Counted from the first letter of the stretch, positions 1 to 25,896 are shown. The stretch: 64,000 bases of DNA from Amorphochlora amoebiformis (GCA_054601695.1 BAAHQB010000065.1:496001-560000), one strand, 5' to 3'. The notes: a model not told the origin generated them from the sequence alone. Numbers and translations are program-made.

Positions 1-2
1 AC

Positions 3-386
3 CTGTTAGCAGGACAGACACCTGGTCCGGGGGTTTGGAGGTGAGAGGATGGAGGTTCGGGAAGAAAGGAAACTCGAGTAGGGATATGGAATTCTCCTCA
101 CGAGGATAACATGACGTGTATGAATTCAAGTACATGTGCATATAAATGGTCGTCTATTTAACGACCCAAGTCATTTGCGGAGACCCCAATGCGATATACA
201 CTCTCCCAATTGACCCAAACGCAAACAACAATAGTGTAGGTGGACGTTGGGTGCGGATCTCACCCCCTGCCACATCAGGGCTATTTTGATCCTCTTTTTC
301 CACGGGATGATCGTATCTACGACATCTTCCCGACTGGGAGACTGTAGTTCCTCCCCCTCCCAGGACTCCGCCGCGGCGTCGCCCAT
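3..386 (-). CDS. 5' end of a minus-strand gene, possibly an SLC35F-like membrane transporter (partial)
   Basis: The proposed start is the ATG at 386. Exon 1 (264-386) has 41 codons, begins MGDAAAESWEGEE and ends at a GTGAGA donor. Exon 2 (3-21) lies between a ccAG acceptor and a GT at the first bases of the window, so the gene continues off the left edge. The joined frame gives an acidic N-terminus, a basic stretch (WKKRIK) and the start of a hydrophobic helix (IALMWQGVSVLLT). A short charged tail followed by a first helix near a Lys/Arg cluster resembles SLC35F1/F2-type drug/metabolite transporters. Only about 47 residues are visible, so the family is an inference. The splice sites and start are better supported than the function. 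It is divergent from the gene starting at 532. Confidence 0.45.
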
Positions 387-531
387 CTTTCGGTCGACCA
401 GCATCGGAGAAGAAAGTAAACAGTCACGCAGGTATGTCACACGTTTCGGATATTTCCAACGGATCCGGAACCCACGGACGAACGGAATCCAACCGTGATT
501 TCGCCTTAAGTCACAATGCTCTCCTGACAGA
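387..531. promoter_or_regulatory. Putative bidirectional promoter between two head-to-head genes
   Basis: These 145 bases separate the proposed ATG at 386 (minus) from the ATG at 532 (plus). The stretch is complex sequence without AT microsatellite, unlike the flanking introns. No TATA box or other core element is convincing. The call rests only on divergent geometry, which recurs three more times in the window. Confidence 0.4.
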
Positions 532-12879
<12,348 letters not shown>

Positions 12880-13295
12880 AAAAAACCTGGAATTAAAAAC
12901 ACCTGCGACTCCGCTGTGTATGTTTTTTATATGTATATCATGTGTATGATAATTACAAAAGTTAACATCATTAGTAGTAATTAATTTTTCTCAATGTGTA
13001 TATGAATATTCAGTATGAAATGTAGTTTATTTTAATTTTTATTTTTTGGTGGTATGGTATAAGTTTTTAAAATTTTAAAAACCAAGACCACCACCCTCAA
13101 GACAATGCTCTAGTATACATATACTAGATCTAGTAGATATAGCTATTGCCTAGTATTGGGTATGATCCAGGGTATCACAATTCGTACGCCATTTGTAGAG
13201 GATTCAGGAGTCTTACTAGTTGGGTGAACTTTCTGCATCATGCTGCACATGCTGCATGCAACTGCTGTCACCGTCATAGCTGATTGTTATTTACA
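12880..13295. other. Convergent intergenic region between the unknown gene and the K+ channel gene
   Basis: These 416 bases are A/T-rich complex sequence, not microsatellite. An ATTAAA follows shortly after the upstream TAA. A CTAG-rich patch (several CTAG words at about 13110-13155) resembles the patch after the snurportin gene. No gene is seen. Confidence 0.6.
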
Positions 13296-13517
13296 TCATC
13301 TATCATGCGTCTTTGGATGCTTCAGCCCCTCCGACACGTGTGTGACAAGATCACTATTATTACCCTCGGTGTTAATTACAACATCTAACTCATCCGTCTT
13401 CTGCTGCTGTATGTGAATAATATTTGTGAACTTCATACATATGTAGACAATGTATATTTATATAGTATACCCAAATACGTATACAATACATATGCATATA
13501 TATGTATGCAAATGTAG

Positions 13518-13558
<41 letters not shown>

Positions 13559-13965
13559 TATATATATTATATATTATATATATATATATATATTATATAT
13601 CTATATATATATATATATATATCGTTGCTTTAATATATATAAACCTTGGCATCTCTACGCAGCCGTGATCTATACCGCCCTACATAAGTTTTTATGAAAT
13701 GTACAAAAGAATACATGAATAATATTTGTCAGTATAAACACATAGATAATATGTTTACATACATATATATATATATATATATACACATAAACATTGCACA
13801 AAAGAATACATGAATAAGTATTTGTCAGTATAAATACATACATTATATATACATACATACATATACATATACATATATACATATACATATATATATATAT
13901 ATACGTATACATTTACAAATATATGTATATGCAATGTGCACTAGTATTTTCGATATATATACATA

Positions 13966-14009
<44 letters not shown>

Positions 14010-14028
14010 TATCATATATATATGTATG

Positions 14029-14072
<44 letters not shown>

Positions 14073-14726
14073 ACCGACCAGAGGAGCCAGTGTTGATATT
14101 GGATGGGTCAAGTTGAAAGATCACAGATCTGTATAATATATATATATATATATATATAGAAATAGATACATGTATACGAACATATAAATTATATATATTA
14201 CTATATCTTTATTTTTACTTACATATATCTATATGTATTATTATATGAAACGTAAATAGATAATACACGTGTATGTATATGTATATATATATGTACATAT
14301 AGTAATATTATATATATATATATATATAATATTACTATATGTACATATAATATTATACAATAAATACAGTTATTTATTATAATACAATATAATATATACA
14401 TATCCTACACTGTAACATAGTACAATATAACATAAGGTAGTGAAAGAATATAATATTAGAAAAGTACCAAAAAAAAAAATAATATAAATTTCATAGTATA
14501 ATTCAAGTTAATTATAATATATGATATAATACAAATATGTAGAGTACAAAACAACACAAAATAATAGAAAATATTATAATACAATTCGAAATGATAAATC
14601 GTAATATACTAGCATAGAAATATTAATATAATACGGTAAAATACAATTTATACCCGCACATCTTACAATGAGTGGCGTCACGGTCATGCTGGTGATAGCT
14701 GGATATATATATTTATATATTTATAG

Positions 14727-14770
<44 letters not shown>

Positions 14771-14890
14771 TCAAAACACAATATAACACCTTACATGTAT
14801 ATGTATATGCATACATACATACGTATGTGTATGTGCATATATATATATATATATGTATGTATATGGGCGTCATATGCTGGTAGTTGCTGG

Positions 14891-14921
<31 letters not shown>

Positions 14922-15043
14922 AATGTGTATAGGTTCTATCTAAATTATGATATATGTGCATGTTTGTGTGTATGTGTGCATGTGTGAGTGGCAGATGTGT
15001 GCATGTCTGTGGATATATATGTATACGTGTATGAGTGCATGTG

Positions 15044-15082
<39 letters not shown>

Positions 15083-16232
15083 CTAGAGTAAATTGTACAT
15101 ACATATACATACATACACATGTATATATATATATATATATATATATAATGTATATATACATGTTTACATACACATACATAACTACTCTCATTATCACATC
15201 TCACTGTACATTCATATATATATGCCTGAGACAATCACATACATATTTACACGCCTACATGCGCGCTCATGGATCGTCTGCTCTCATGACATACCTAAGC
15301 GACACGTGGACATACTATTACGGGTCATATATACATGAATATGATTCTGAATATGCTAACGTGTGTATGTGTTATCACGGCGGACGTCGTGTTTCCAACA
15401 CCCAAAAACTCCACATGGGCATGTATACAAATTAGTAGTATGTATGGTTGTATAGCTTGCGGGAATCATGTAGGAATGTTTTAGTATATATCTCTTGTAT
15501 AGTAGATGTGTATATTCCTACATTTGTATACATGTATCGCATACATTATATATATGTATATATATATTATATATATATTATATATATATATATATAGAAA
15601 TTGAATATACATTATATTATGTACGATCAAATATATATATATATATTTAAATATATATACATATATATTTTACGATTACTTAAGATTTATTTTAACATAA
15701 ATATACATACTATATATATATAATATATATATATATGTTTTGTGTACATTTCTATACAATACTTTGCATATCATCCATTCTATATACCCGCAAGACTCGC
15801 AATCGGCTCTAATTAGGCTGCCGTTGACACCTTTGAGAACTTGTTGGTGAGCGTTGGTTAGCTGGATCAATTCCGCGACCTGGCAAGTTTTTTTTTTTTT
15901 TTCTGCTGAAGAGTGTAATCTCTATGTAAATTTACGAATCTTAGTGGTCAGCATTTCAGGGGAATATTGACGGATCTGGATTGTTTGTATGTAGATTATA
16001 TATATATATATATATTTATATATGTATGATGTATCTATATATGTATTTATATCTATATATATATATATATATATGTACACACAAATATATACTGTATATA
16101 TGTGTAGATAGATGTGTATATATATTATAGTTTGTTTATTTATTTGTATAAACGTATATATTATATTTATTATGTATGTACACATATATATTATGTAATA
16201 TGTCACATAACTGGATGGAGACGAAAACCATG

Positions 16233-16282
<50 letters not shown>

Positions 16283-16326
16283 GTAATACATGTAAAAATA
16301 AATTTTTATCTATACATAATTTAAAT

Positions 16327-16362
<36 letters not shown>

Positions 16363-16736
16363 AACACACCTGTATGGGGACGAAAACCATGGTGATAAGG
16401 ATGAATATGGAGATTACGTACCTGTTTATACATATATATATATATGTACATATGCTGTATATATATTATATATATATATATATACATACATATATATATT
16501 ATACAGAATGTTCTAATAATAACATGTAATGTCTCCTTGTACATATATAAATATATAACATACATATGTAAAAATGTTGAAAAATATGAAACATTTACGT
16601 ATATGTAAATGTGAGAGATAACGAAATATAAGGTTCCTGATATAAGGAGGTCTAGAAATGGACTTGTGGAGAGATAGAGATCTGGGAGACAAGCTCTAGA
16701 GAGGTATGACTTCTAGAGATAGACCTCTAGACAGAC

Positions 16737-16789
<53 letters not shown>

Positions 16790-16821
16790 TATATATACAC
16801 ACACAGATATTATATATCTAC

Positions 16822-16876
<55 letters not shown>

Positions 16877-16952
16877 GCTCCAGGTAGATATTCAGGCCGG
16901 AGTGACAAGCCACTGAAGAGAATGAGAAACCTCTCAAGGGAAAAGAGATAGA

Positions 16953-17023
<71 letters not shown>

Positions 17024-17495
17024 TGCGCGTGTATGTCTGTGGGCGCCTGGGAAAATTATATTTGCATAGATGTGTATGTATGCATTGGATAATAATATAT
17101 GCTTTGGACAATTATATATATATATATATATATATTATGTAAACTATATATGTTGCATTACCCATGTAATATGGCAGGGCTCCAGAGAGAGAGAAAACGG
17201 ATAAAGAGAGAGATCTATAGGAAGAGAACGAGAGCTCTAGAGAGCTCTAGAGAGCTCTAGAGGGCTCTAGAGACTTTTAAGAGAAAGGAAAAAGAGATTG
17301 GTGACCTTCCGAGATCCGTCTCGGGGGTAATATCTCCGTACCCGACCGTTGAGAAGGTGATGACAATAAAATAGAGCGATTCGCCTATAATCGTGAGTGT
17401 AAAGTATGCAACACATCTGTATACCATTATTTCCACTTAAATTGTAAAAGGTATGCTAGTCTGTACATAGGCGATAGCTTCGAAGGATTATATGC

Positions 17496-17528
<33 letters not shown>

Positions 17529-17772
17529 TATAATGTACACATACATTTCATATATTGTTTCTCGTACCAAAGCTAGTAACAGTCTGAATATTAGTCCGTG
17601 GGCCTTCTAGGGTGGCAAAAAATCCAGCAGCCGCATATATGAGAGCCAAAACCGTGAATATAACACGGACTTGCTGCGTTATTGAACATGTACATGCATG
17701 TGTATATATAGGTTTAAATGCATGCATGCATACACACCAAGACACACACACATATATGTATATATATGCGTA

Positions 17773-17831
<59 letters not shown>

Positions 17832-17985
17832 AAGTGTGTATGTGATATGAAGTACATATATGTATGATATAGCCACCTGTAATTGAAATTTGCTAATATC
17901 TCCAAAGAAAAATACCTCGTCATCCAGAAACCTAGAATTATATATGTGCATGTATATATATATATATAAATATACATACATATAT

Positions 17986-18016
<31 letters not shown>

Positions 18017-18089
18017 ATATATGTATATATATATTATACATGTGTATATATGTGTATATATATATATATTTATATTTATATACATTGAG

Positions 18090-18132
<43 letters not shown>

Positions 18133-18350
18133 GAGAGAGAGAGAGAGAGAATTCGGAGGGGATTTGGGAATCCGTCTCTTCGCAGAGTCTTATATAAAAC
18201 ATATATATATCTCCCTCTATATATATACATATATAGATATGTTTATATATGTACATATTCAAGGTATTCATATAAAAAGTGTATGCGCTTATATATAAAT
18301 GTAAACACATTAAAATAAAAAATAAATGTATATATATATATTATATTATG

Positions 18351-18381
<31 letters not shown>

Positions 18382-19086
18382 GTATGTGTATATAGATATA
18401 CATATTATATGTAGGTAAAACACACCGTGCAAACCGCAGAACACGCAACACTCGGAACACTTGCACCGCCTTTAATACCTACAATAATATGTACATGTAT
18501 ATACACATACATGTATATTTTTATATATTTATATATACAATTATAAATATGAATGTATATATATATATACATACATATATATATATATTATATTTATATA
18601 TGAAAATGTATGTGTGAATCGGTATATTCGTGTATATGTGCTTCCTGCCCGTAGTATGGAGATGTCTTATACCCTAATCCTCTAACCCTGAACTTACACT
18701 TCCCCTAAACCTCTCAATCTCTCTTCCTCTCTTTCTCCCTTGGAAAGTAAAAAAAAGTAATTAAGAAAGAGTGCGCGGGAAAGATAGAGGACACACCCCG
18801 ACGTTGGTGGAAGTGCTTATCTCGAGAAAGATGGGTATGCACGACGCAAGGTCAATAAACCCATACCACGAGAGAATATATCCAAACCTGAGAACAGGTG
18901 GAATGGGGATTATTTACTGTCGATGTAAGAGCATGTAATACATGCATAACTCATAGACACACATATACATAATAATATATATGTATATATATATGTATGT
19001 GTATGTATATATGTATATGTGTTGTTGTTGCAGCCTCCCTATGTATATGTACACACACTCTTACATATATACGTATATAAATACAC

Positions 19087-19129
<43 letters not shown>

Positions 19130-19874
19130 GAAGAAGAGCCAAGTTATTTATGTATACATGTATACATACGTATATATTATACACAATATATATATATATA
19201 TATGTACATTTATATATATTATACATGTATATACATATAATATATAATAAAACATAGATAAACCTATGTTTACATACATGTATATAAAATATATATGTAT
19301 TTGCTTATACATACATAACCATATATTTGCGTTTGTGCAAACCTCCTTTCCGCTACCCATATTCGCACGATGTACTCGATAAGGAATATACACCCAATCG
19401 TTAGGTCTAGCCAAAGGATCTGGTTAACACCTACGCCAATCACACTCCAAATAGTCATCACATGTTCTCGCCCATCATATCATGTCCAATACATCATAAT
19501 CTCTCCGAATCGAGTCATACGTTTTCGTAAATGTGTATGTGTTCAGTCGTATCGTGGTAAGGAAAGGGAGTACCTTCAACTAATAAGACGAACATGATAC
19601 ATGCCAAGAGGTTGATGAGCAACAAGAACACATCAATCCATCGCCCGATGCGTGAAGTCGAAGTTTGGAGGTGGTTACTGAAAGATTGGGAGAAAGAAAA
19701 ACGTCAACAGCCCGATATAGTCTCCCAAGTGCAAACAGGTAGTATTCGCGCTCCAGTTTAAACCCTTATTTCCCTGACTTCCTTCAAATTTCTTCGCATG
19801 TACCGTATGCTCGCCCGAAGACCCTTCGGCACTCCGGGGACGATCTTTAAATCGTATGATGGCCTTGTTTTCAT
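13296..19874 (-). CDS. Six-transmembrane voltage-gated potassium channel with C-terminal zinc ribbon, 14 exons
   Basis: Exons in gene order: 19804-19874, 19574-19677, 19343-19430, 18797-18887, 18426-18478, 17877-17931, 17568-17673, 17306-17384, 16370-16421, 15788-15879, 14654-14698, 14079-14128, 13645-13679, 13296-13406. They total 1032 bases (343 residues), with all phases consistent. S1 is near residues 38-58. S2 (64-84) carries E77 and R81. S3 (91-110) has D100. S4 has Arg at 127, 130, 133 and 136. S5 is near 157-176. The pore has the selectivity filter TVGYGD (202-207). S6 ends VFVPIQ (228-233) before an EL-rich linker. Residues 260-279 read [20 protein letters not shown], a C-x2-C...C-x2-C ribbon known from some prokaryotic-type ion channels. 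No RCK domain is visible. The tail is short and basic, then acidic. It should conduct K+ across a membrane on depolarisation. The start codon is tentative; an upstream acceptor (before AAGAATGAG) could add sequence. Head to head with the RAD51B-like gene. Confidence 0.9.
14860..14892 (-). repeat. Diverged upstream copy of the 5' edge of the zinc-ribbon exon
   Basis: On the minus strand, ccAG followed by CAACTACCAGCATATGACGC repeats the acceptor and first bases of the exon at 14654-14698, then enters AT sequence. It is upstream in transcript orientation. Confidence 0.7.
16203..16238 (-). repeat. Downstream partial copy of the S6 exon of the K+ channel
   Basis: The minus strand repeats ATCACCATGGTTTTCGTCYC, the 3' half of the exon at 16370-16421, followed by a CAG|TTATGT edge in place of CAG|GTGTGT. 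It is embedded in (AT)n and lies downstream in transcript orientation. The donor GT is lost. Confidence 0.85.
16640..17285. repeat. CTAGAG-rich intron with AT arrays
   Basis: In the intron between the pore and S6 exons, CTCTAGAGAG units recur (17226-17275, about four copies; scattered at 16650-16735). AT arrays lie at 16738-16870 and 16957-17020. Confidence 0.8.
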
Positions 19875-20226
19875 CGACGCAACCTCATTCTTCTGGACTA
19901 CACCTGCACGAGGTGTCCTTCCTACGGTCTATAGATACAAACACGACAGCACCACAGATGTTTAGTAAACTGCTGTGTTTGAACTAATCATGTTGGTGGG
20001 ATGAAATCACACAGAGTAAATTATAACCGCGGCTTTCGAAGGATGAATGAATAGCAAATATAATTCTACACTTTGTACCTCAAGTGGAATGTCAGATTTG
20101 ACTTTGGCCTCCATTGTACCCTTCTCTCCAATTCTTTCCCTCCCGCCATCAAGATTCAAGACACGTGGCACCCGGGATTCCGGCTTGACACGTGTTCGCA
20201 ATCCCGCGAAAAAGGAAACAGGAGCC
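19875..20226. promoter_or_regulatory. Putative bidirectional promoter, K+ channel / RAD51B-like
   Basis: These 352 bases of complex sequence without microsatellite separate the two divergent start codons. No motif is firmly recognised. Part may be 5' untranslated exon of either gene. Confidence 0.4.
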
Positions 20227-21567
20227 ATGGCGTCGTTGCGACTGAAGCGTATCCTCGACGAAAAATTAGCTGAGCGATGCGCGTCGGAAAACCTACACAC
20301 GGTCGAGGAATTCCTCTCCAAATCCGAGATTGAGCTCTTGGAGATGCTGTCGTTATCCGTGGGGGAGTTGAATGAGGTCTTAAAGAAAATTTATCGCAAG
20401 GGCCCTGCACCCAGGACGGCTTATGAAATGTTCAAGGATGATACCGCGTCTCTGGTGCTATACGATGGATCAGCACGAGTAGATTTTAATCCTGGGATCA
20501 TTACAGAGCTTGTGGGCAGTGCTGGTATCTCACAAAAGCCTTGGAATCCCGCTTGCTGTTTGACAGTACTTTATAAATTTGTTCCTCAGGCGCGGGAAAG
20601 ACACAGTGCTGCATGGTAAATCATAGAGTTGAAGCATAGTCTATGAAGCGTTCTGAGCAACGATGGTAACTACAGACTTTGGCTGCGATGGCAGGGCTAC
20701 CGGTGGAACACGGGGGTTTCGGAGGAGGAACCCTATATTTTGATACTGAGTCGTCATTCAGCCCGTCGCGACTTGTAGAGATAGCTAGGGAGCGATATCC
20801 CAATATCTACAACACCCAGGTCCCAATTATGGGACGCAATCCTGCGTTTCGTCCACCCTACTGTACCATATCCACCAACCCCAACACCCAAAGCCACAGT
20901 TTACGTCTCCCCTGCTCGCACTGATCAGTACCCACCCCAGCGAATAGATTAAAACACATGTATACTAACTAACCCAACAGGCTCTAAAAAGGCTGATATC
21001 GAACGTTCACGTTTATCAAACCAACAAGACCCAAGAGCTCGTCAAGAAGCTCGAAGGACTCGACGCTTTCCTCATTGAAGAGAAGATCAAGCTAATCATT
21101 CTAGACAGCATAGCGCTACCGTTCCGATCGGAATTTGACGGCAAGCATATTCCCGCGAGACAGAGGCTGCTTAATACTGTAGCCTCGAAGGTCTATACTA
21201 ATCCAACCGCACAGTACAGCATGAACGGTTCTCTATTCCCAATCAGCTGAAATATTTCTCTGACACCTTCGGGCTTCCTGTTGTCACCACCAATCAAGTC
21301 ACGACGAAATTTAGCAAAGCTGAGGTGCTTCACCCCTCTTTTGGACAAAAAGTTTAGATTTGATCTGATTGTTCATAAATGCAGTATGGTGCTGCTCTCG
21401 GGATAACCTGGGCGCATGCTGTAAATGTGCGCTATCGTTTGAATTGCTACGACTCACCAACCAACGACACTGCTGTGCGGCGCGAGTGGATTATTGAAAA
21501 GTCGCCATGCAGCCCGAGCAAGAGTCTGCAGTATGCAATTGATTCTGGTGGTGTAGTTTTCGAGTGA
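20227..21567 (+). CDS. RAD51B: RAD51B-like recombinase paralogue, 6 exons
   Basis: Exons: 20227-20524, 20590-20615, 20676-20819, 20981-21190, 21247-21324, 21385-21567. They total 939 bases, 312 residues plus stop, with all phases consistent. The N-terminus (LKRILDEKL...EFLSKSEIELLEMLSLS) is a helix-hairpin-helix-like region. The Walker A motif, GSAGAGKT, is completed across the exon 1/2 junction (about residues 96-104). Exon 3 has GGFGGGTLYFDTESSFS...RLVEIA. Walker B is LIILDS with the Asp near 198. Exon 5 has LPVVTTNQVTTK. The C-terminus has TWAHAVNVRYRL and EKSPCSPSKSLQYAIDSGGV. The SRLVEIA signature, the Trp-x-His-x-VN-x-R motif and the short C-terminus favour RAD51B over RAD51 or DMC1. 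It should act in the BCDX2 complex in homologous recombination. Introns are 60-162 bases with no AT arrays, unlike its neighbours. Confidence 0.92.
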
Positions 21568-21934
21568 CTGCCGCAAGTTGTATTATAATTCATTGAAAAA
21601 AAACTGATCTCTCTCTTTCCATGTGTATACACAGAGATAGTAAAACATAAATTCATACTAGGATATATATTATATATATATGCACACACACACACATATA
21701 TATATATCTATATATATATATATATATATAAATACATGTATATACGCGTATACCTACTATTACGGATATATATATGTTTTCAATAATCTATACATATCCT
21801 ATATGTATATATATATAACATATAGACATAATATATAATATCATGTATATAATTACTTATATATATGTATATATAATAATTATACTCTATATATATATAT
21901 ATACTATGATATATATATATATATATATGTAATA

Positions 21935-21966
<32 letters not shown>

Positions 21967-23767
21967 ATTATATACTATGATATATATATATATATATATA
22001 TTACAATTATTAACACAATGTATTACTAATATAATTTACTATGATATATGTATATATCATGATATATATATATATATATATATATATACTATGAGAAATA
22101 TATATACACAAATAATATATATATATATATTAAATATTATAAATATATATATATATGTTTATATCATGATATATCTATATATATATGTATATATATACGT
22201 ATATATGTAATATTAACTTATGATATATATATATATATATATAATATAAATTTAGAATATGAATGAGTACATATATATATATATATATACATGTATGTAT
22301 AATTATATAATTTTTAATATCCGATTGGAAATTCTCATCACGATATCATAATATAATATACAATTATACATGTATATATATAATATAACTATATATATAT
22401 ATAATATATATATATATATAAATATTACATTATATATATTATATATTATATATTATATATATATATATATCATGATATCATGATAATATATCATAGTATA
22501 CATGTACACATTGTACATGTGCACATATTACACATACAAATTGTATTACACAAATTTATACATACTATATACACATACTATGATATATATATATATATAT
22601 GTATATATGTATATATACTACCGTACCTATTTATGTAATATTACACTATATTTCAAGTATTATAATTATAATATTACTATTTCACAGGCAAGGATTGCGG
22701 TCACCATTGCACCACCAAAAGGGGTGCCGAGTTAGCGAGTATATTAATTAGTACCGTACAATTGTAACACAATAGCTATTACTGTGTCGCATCGGTTAAA
22801 TCTATCTATGTCTGTAGAATCCTAGGTATTTGCGTCAATATTTTTCGGCTTTATATAGTAAGAAACGTATACTCAAGATACTAGTAATATAGCGCACTGT
22901 TAGTTATCCGAATGATTAAATAATATAAGTTATAATTATCATAACGATAGCACAACGATTCATGAATTTGAATGCTCCATGTTTCAGTCTATTTTGCATC
23001 TGTGTAATGTAACTTGTTGGTTTGAATTCTATGCATCTATTAATATCTATAGCCAAGAATTAGGGCCCTCGCTCGTTTTAACGTTGCACTGACGTTGCAT
23101 GTCAGTCATCTAGCATCCTTCCTTCTGAACACAAAGCAAAATCGACACCCTCTACACAATTTTTTAAGACTTTAAATATTATTTAGAGGGTTTGAACTTT
23201 CACACAAAGCACTGAGTCCTCCTATGATGACAAACTTCCCCATATGTGACAGGCGCAGAGGCGCAAAAAGCAGCTAGTCTCGAGAAAAAAGAACTTAACA
23301 GCGCGGGAAAATCTCATGAGGTGTGGACAACAAGAAAATTGAATACAGGGACGGATTAGGAGGTGTACAGATAATGTATCAAAGAGCCTGGAGGACTGAC
23401 AGGGAGAGGCTATTTGGCAACCTAAGAAAAGTGTCACTCTGTGTGACACCCAAAGGTCACTTCGTGACACCGGAGTGACACAATCGTGACATGTCCTGTG
23501 GTCGCGATTTTGATGGGTTTGACTACCTGTGGCAAGCCAGGAGCTTGTGCATCATTGCATCGTGCGTGTTTCGGGCAAGGTATAGAGGGGTTAACATCTA
23601 TGTAAATATATATAAGAGGTATTTTGGGAAGGATATATATATCCAGATGGTGGGAGAGTCAGAGAAACCCTGATGTAAATATTTACACGGGGGCAAATTA
23701 TATTATATATAAAATATTGTATTAATTTATACAATTTACATATATATATATATTATATATATAGATG

Positions 23768-23821
<54 letters not shown>

Positions 23822-24606
23822 ACATTGTGTGTGTGTGTGTGTATACATGTATGTAGGGTGGTCACACACACGGAGGCAAAAATACAACGAGATTTCTACA
23901 ATATCAACTTATTCATCAAATTTTATTATTGGAACAAATTATTATAAAATATATATATGGAAATTTTTGTCCTATCCTAGGCATAAAACTCGTTTTTCAT
24001 TTCATCGCGAACTCTTACAATCTAACGGTCTCCCCACGGGCCACAGTCCACAGAGCTTTCCACCCGACTAGACCCGGTTCACCTTAGTTGTTGTTACTGA
24101 ATGGACCTTTGTCGGTCTCATTTTCGGGGAGAGTGTTCTTGCAGGTTCTAATATCTATGATTACCCGTTGATATGTAAGTGTTGCAGATTAGTCAGATTA
24201 GTTGTTCCAAGGTTGCTACGGAATATTTTGCTAAAGAAGTTAAAGCAAATATACCTAAATTTCATTTCTAAAACAGTAGAATTTCTGTTCATGAAACATA
24301 TATTCAAATTTTCGAGCGAAAATCTATAGCTGGACATGCATGAAGCGGAGTTTAATGATTTCCCCTACCTTTCTAACTTTAGGGGCTCGTTTTTAGGTAA
24401 ATCTTCCTAAGCGCAATATTTTCGTAAAGTTCCTGGTCAATTTCTCTGTTACGTCAAATTTTTCGTATAAGCTGTTTGAAAAGATAAGTGTGTGGTTTTA
24501 TATGGAAATTACACCAAAGTTAGACGAAAACCTCCGTAAAGGCGTGAGGTTCCCAGTTCGGGAAAACAGTAGCTACCAAAACTAGTGAGCCAAGGAGGGA
24601 AGGAAG
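21568..24606. other. Intergenic region with AT arrays, no convincing gene
   Basis: 21660-22640 is A/T-rich with ATATAT and TATGATATAT words. 22690-23700 and 23870-24606 are complex sequence. A GTGACAC/GTGTCAC cluster lies at 23440-23490. A possible exon with a donor-like edge (ATGTCCTGTGG... to GCAAG|GTATAG, 23491-23580) and a possible terminal exon (22689-22734) cannot be linked to a gene. The 5' leader of the zinc-finger gene is probably in the last few hundred bases. Confidence 0.5.
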
Positions 24607-25568
24607 ATGCCGTCTGCTGCCATTGAAAATGCCCCTGCAGCAGCCGACGAGAGCGAGAAAACAAACTTAAAAACTGAAGTCGAGACCGTGTTGCTGAAGA
24701 AAAGGAAATTTTTGGGGGAAGGTGACGAGAATCCTAAAAAGCAGCCGAAAAGAGATGAGGACTCTAAGTCAACAGTGCTTGACACCAAAGGTTTCTTCAC
24801 CAAGGAGAAGCCTTCTCAGCGAAAGGTCCTTCCTCTGAACAGTCAGAGACGGATTCTGTCTCCACATGAGCGTACGGTTCAAGAGCATTATCCCAGGACC
24901 CAAAATATGGATGCAAGAGTACAATCAAGGTTCAATCTGAAAAATGTTGGGTAGACTTAAAATGCTGAGTATTGTGTATGTTTTGCAGTGGAAACTCGTA
25001 TCAACAATTTCAACTTCGCCAACAGAGGAATCTAGTTGTGCAACCCCCACAGCATCGTAGCTCTGCTGCGCTCTTCCAAACCTTGAATGACCAGGACGTC
25101 GACAGCCGCATCCAGAACCTGCGTCGGGATCTACAGAGTTTCTCCAAGTGCAACAACTACCTCAAAAATCATATTCCCTTTGCCACCGAGCGCAAGTTGG
25201 CACCTACAAGAGAAGACTTCCTGCCTAGCATGCAATATCAAGCTGGGATTGGCATCGGATCAGGAATGAGCCAAGGGACGCAGGGTATGCAGGGAATGCA
25301 AAACATGCAGGGCATGCAAGGCATTCAAGACATACAGTCCATGACGTCGATGCCTATGCAACAGCCATCGATGCAACAACCGATGATGCCGCAGTCTTCG
25401 CAGCAACCGGGTAAGGGAACACAGACATGACCCCGTCATATTTACACGTTCAGCACCACTCACTAGCTTATGAACACTTACACGGACAGAATATGTACAC
25501 AAATATGAATATGTTTTGTGTGTTATCTATGTATGATATATATACGTACATGCACAGGTATAAACATA

Positions 25569-25600
<32 letters not shown>

Positions 25601-25618
25601 GTATATATTTATATGTAC

Positions 25619-25666
<48 letters not shown>

Positions 25667-25724
25667 GTTATATGTACATGTCTATGTATATAAACATGAT
25701 TACGCAGATATATACACACATTCA

Positions 25725-25758
<34 letters not shown>

Positions 25759-25858
25759 TAATATATATATATATATATAATATCTAATATATATACTATA
25801 TACATATATATACTATATACATATATATATATATATACATACATATATATATATATAC

Positions 25859-25896
<38 letters not shown>

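Noticed and set aside
15230-15445. Complex minus-strand sequence with a frame [21 protein letters not shown]
   Set aside because: No acceptor AG precedes it, and the exons at 15788-15879 and 14654-14698 join in phase without it to complete the zinc ribbon.
18125-18205. Candidate K+ channel exon at a CT-run ([14 protein letters not shown] or [13 protein letters not shown])
   Set aside because: Joining 18426-18478 directly to 17877-17931 keeps phase and gives a continuous S4-S5 linker. Inserting this segment breaks the frame.
22689-22734. Possible terminal exon (ARIAVTIAPPKGVPS then stop) after a TTTCACAG acceptor
   Set aside because: The RAD51B-like gene already ends properly at 21567, and no donor in phase leads here.
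23491-23673. Plus-strand frame MSCGRDFDGFDYLW… with a GCAAG|GTATAG edge
   Set aside because: No downstream exon or family signal could be linked. It may be leader sequence of the zinc-finger gene.
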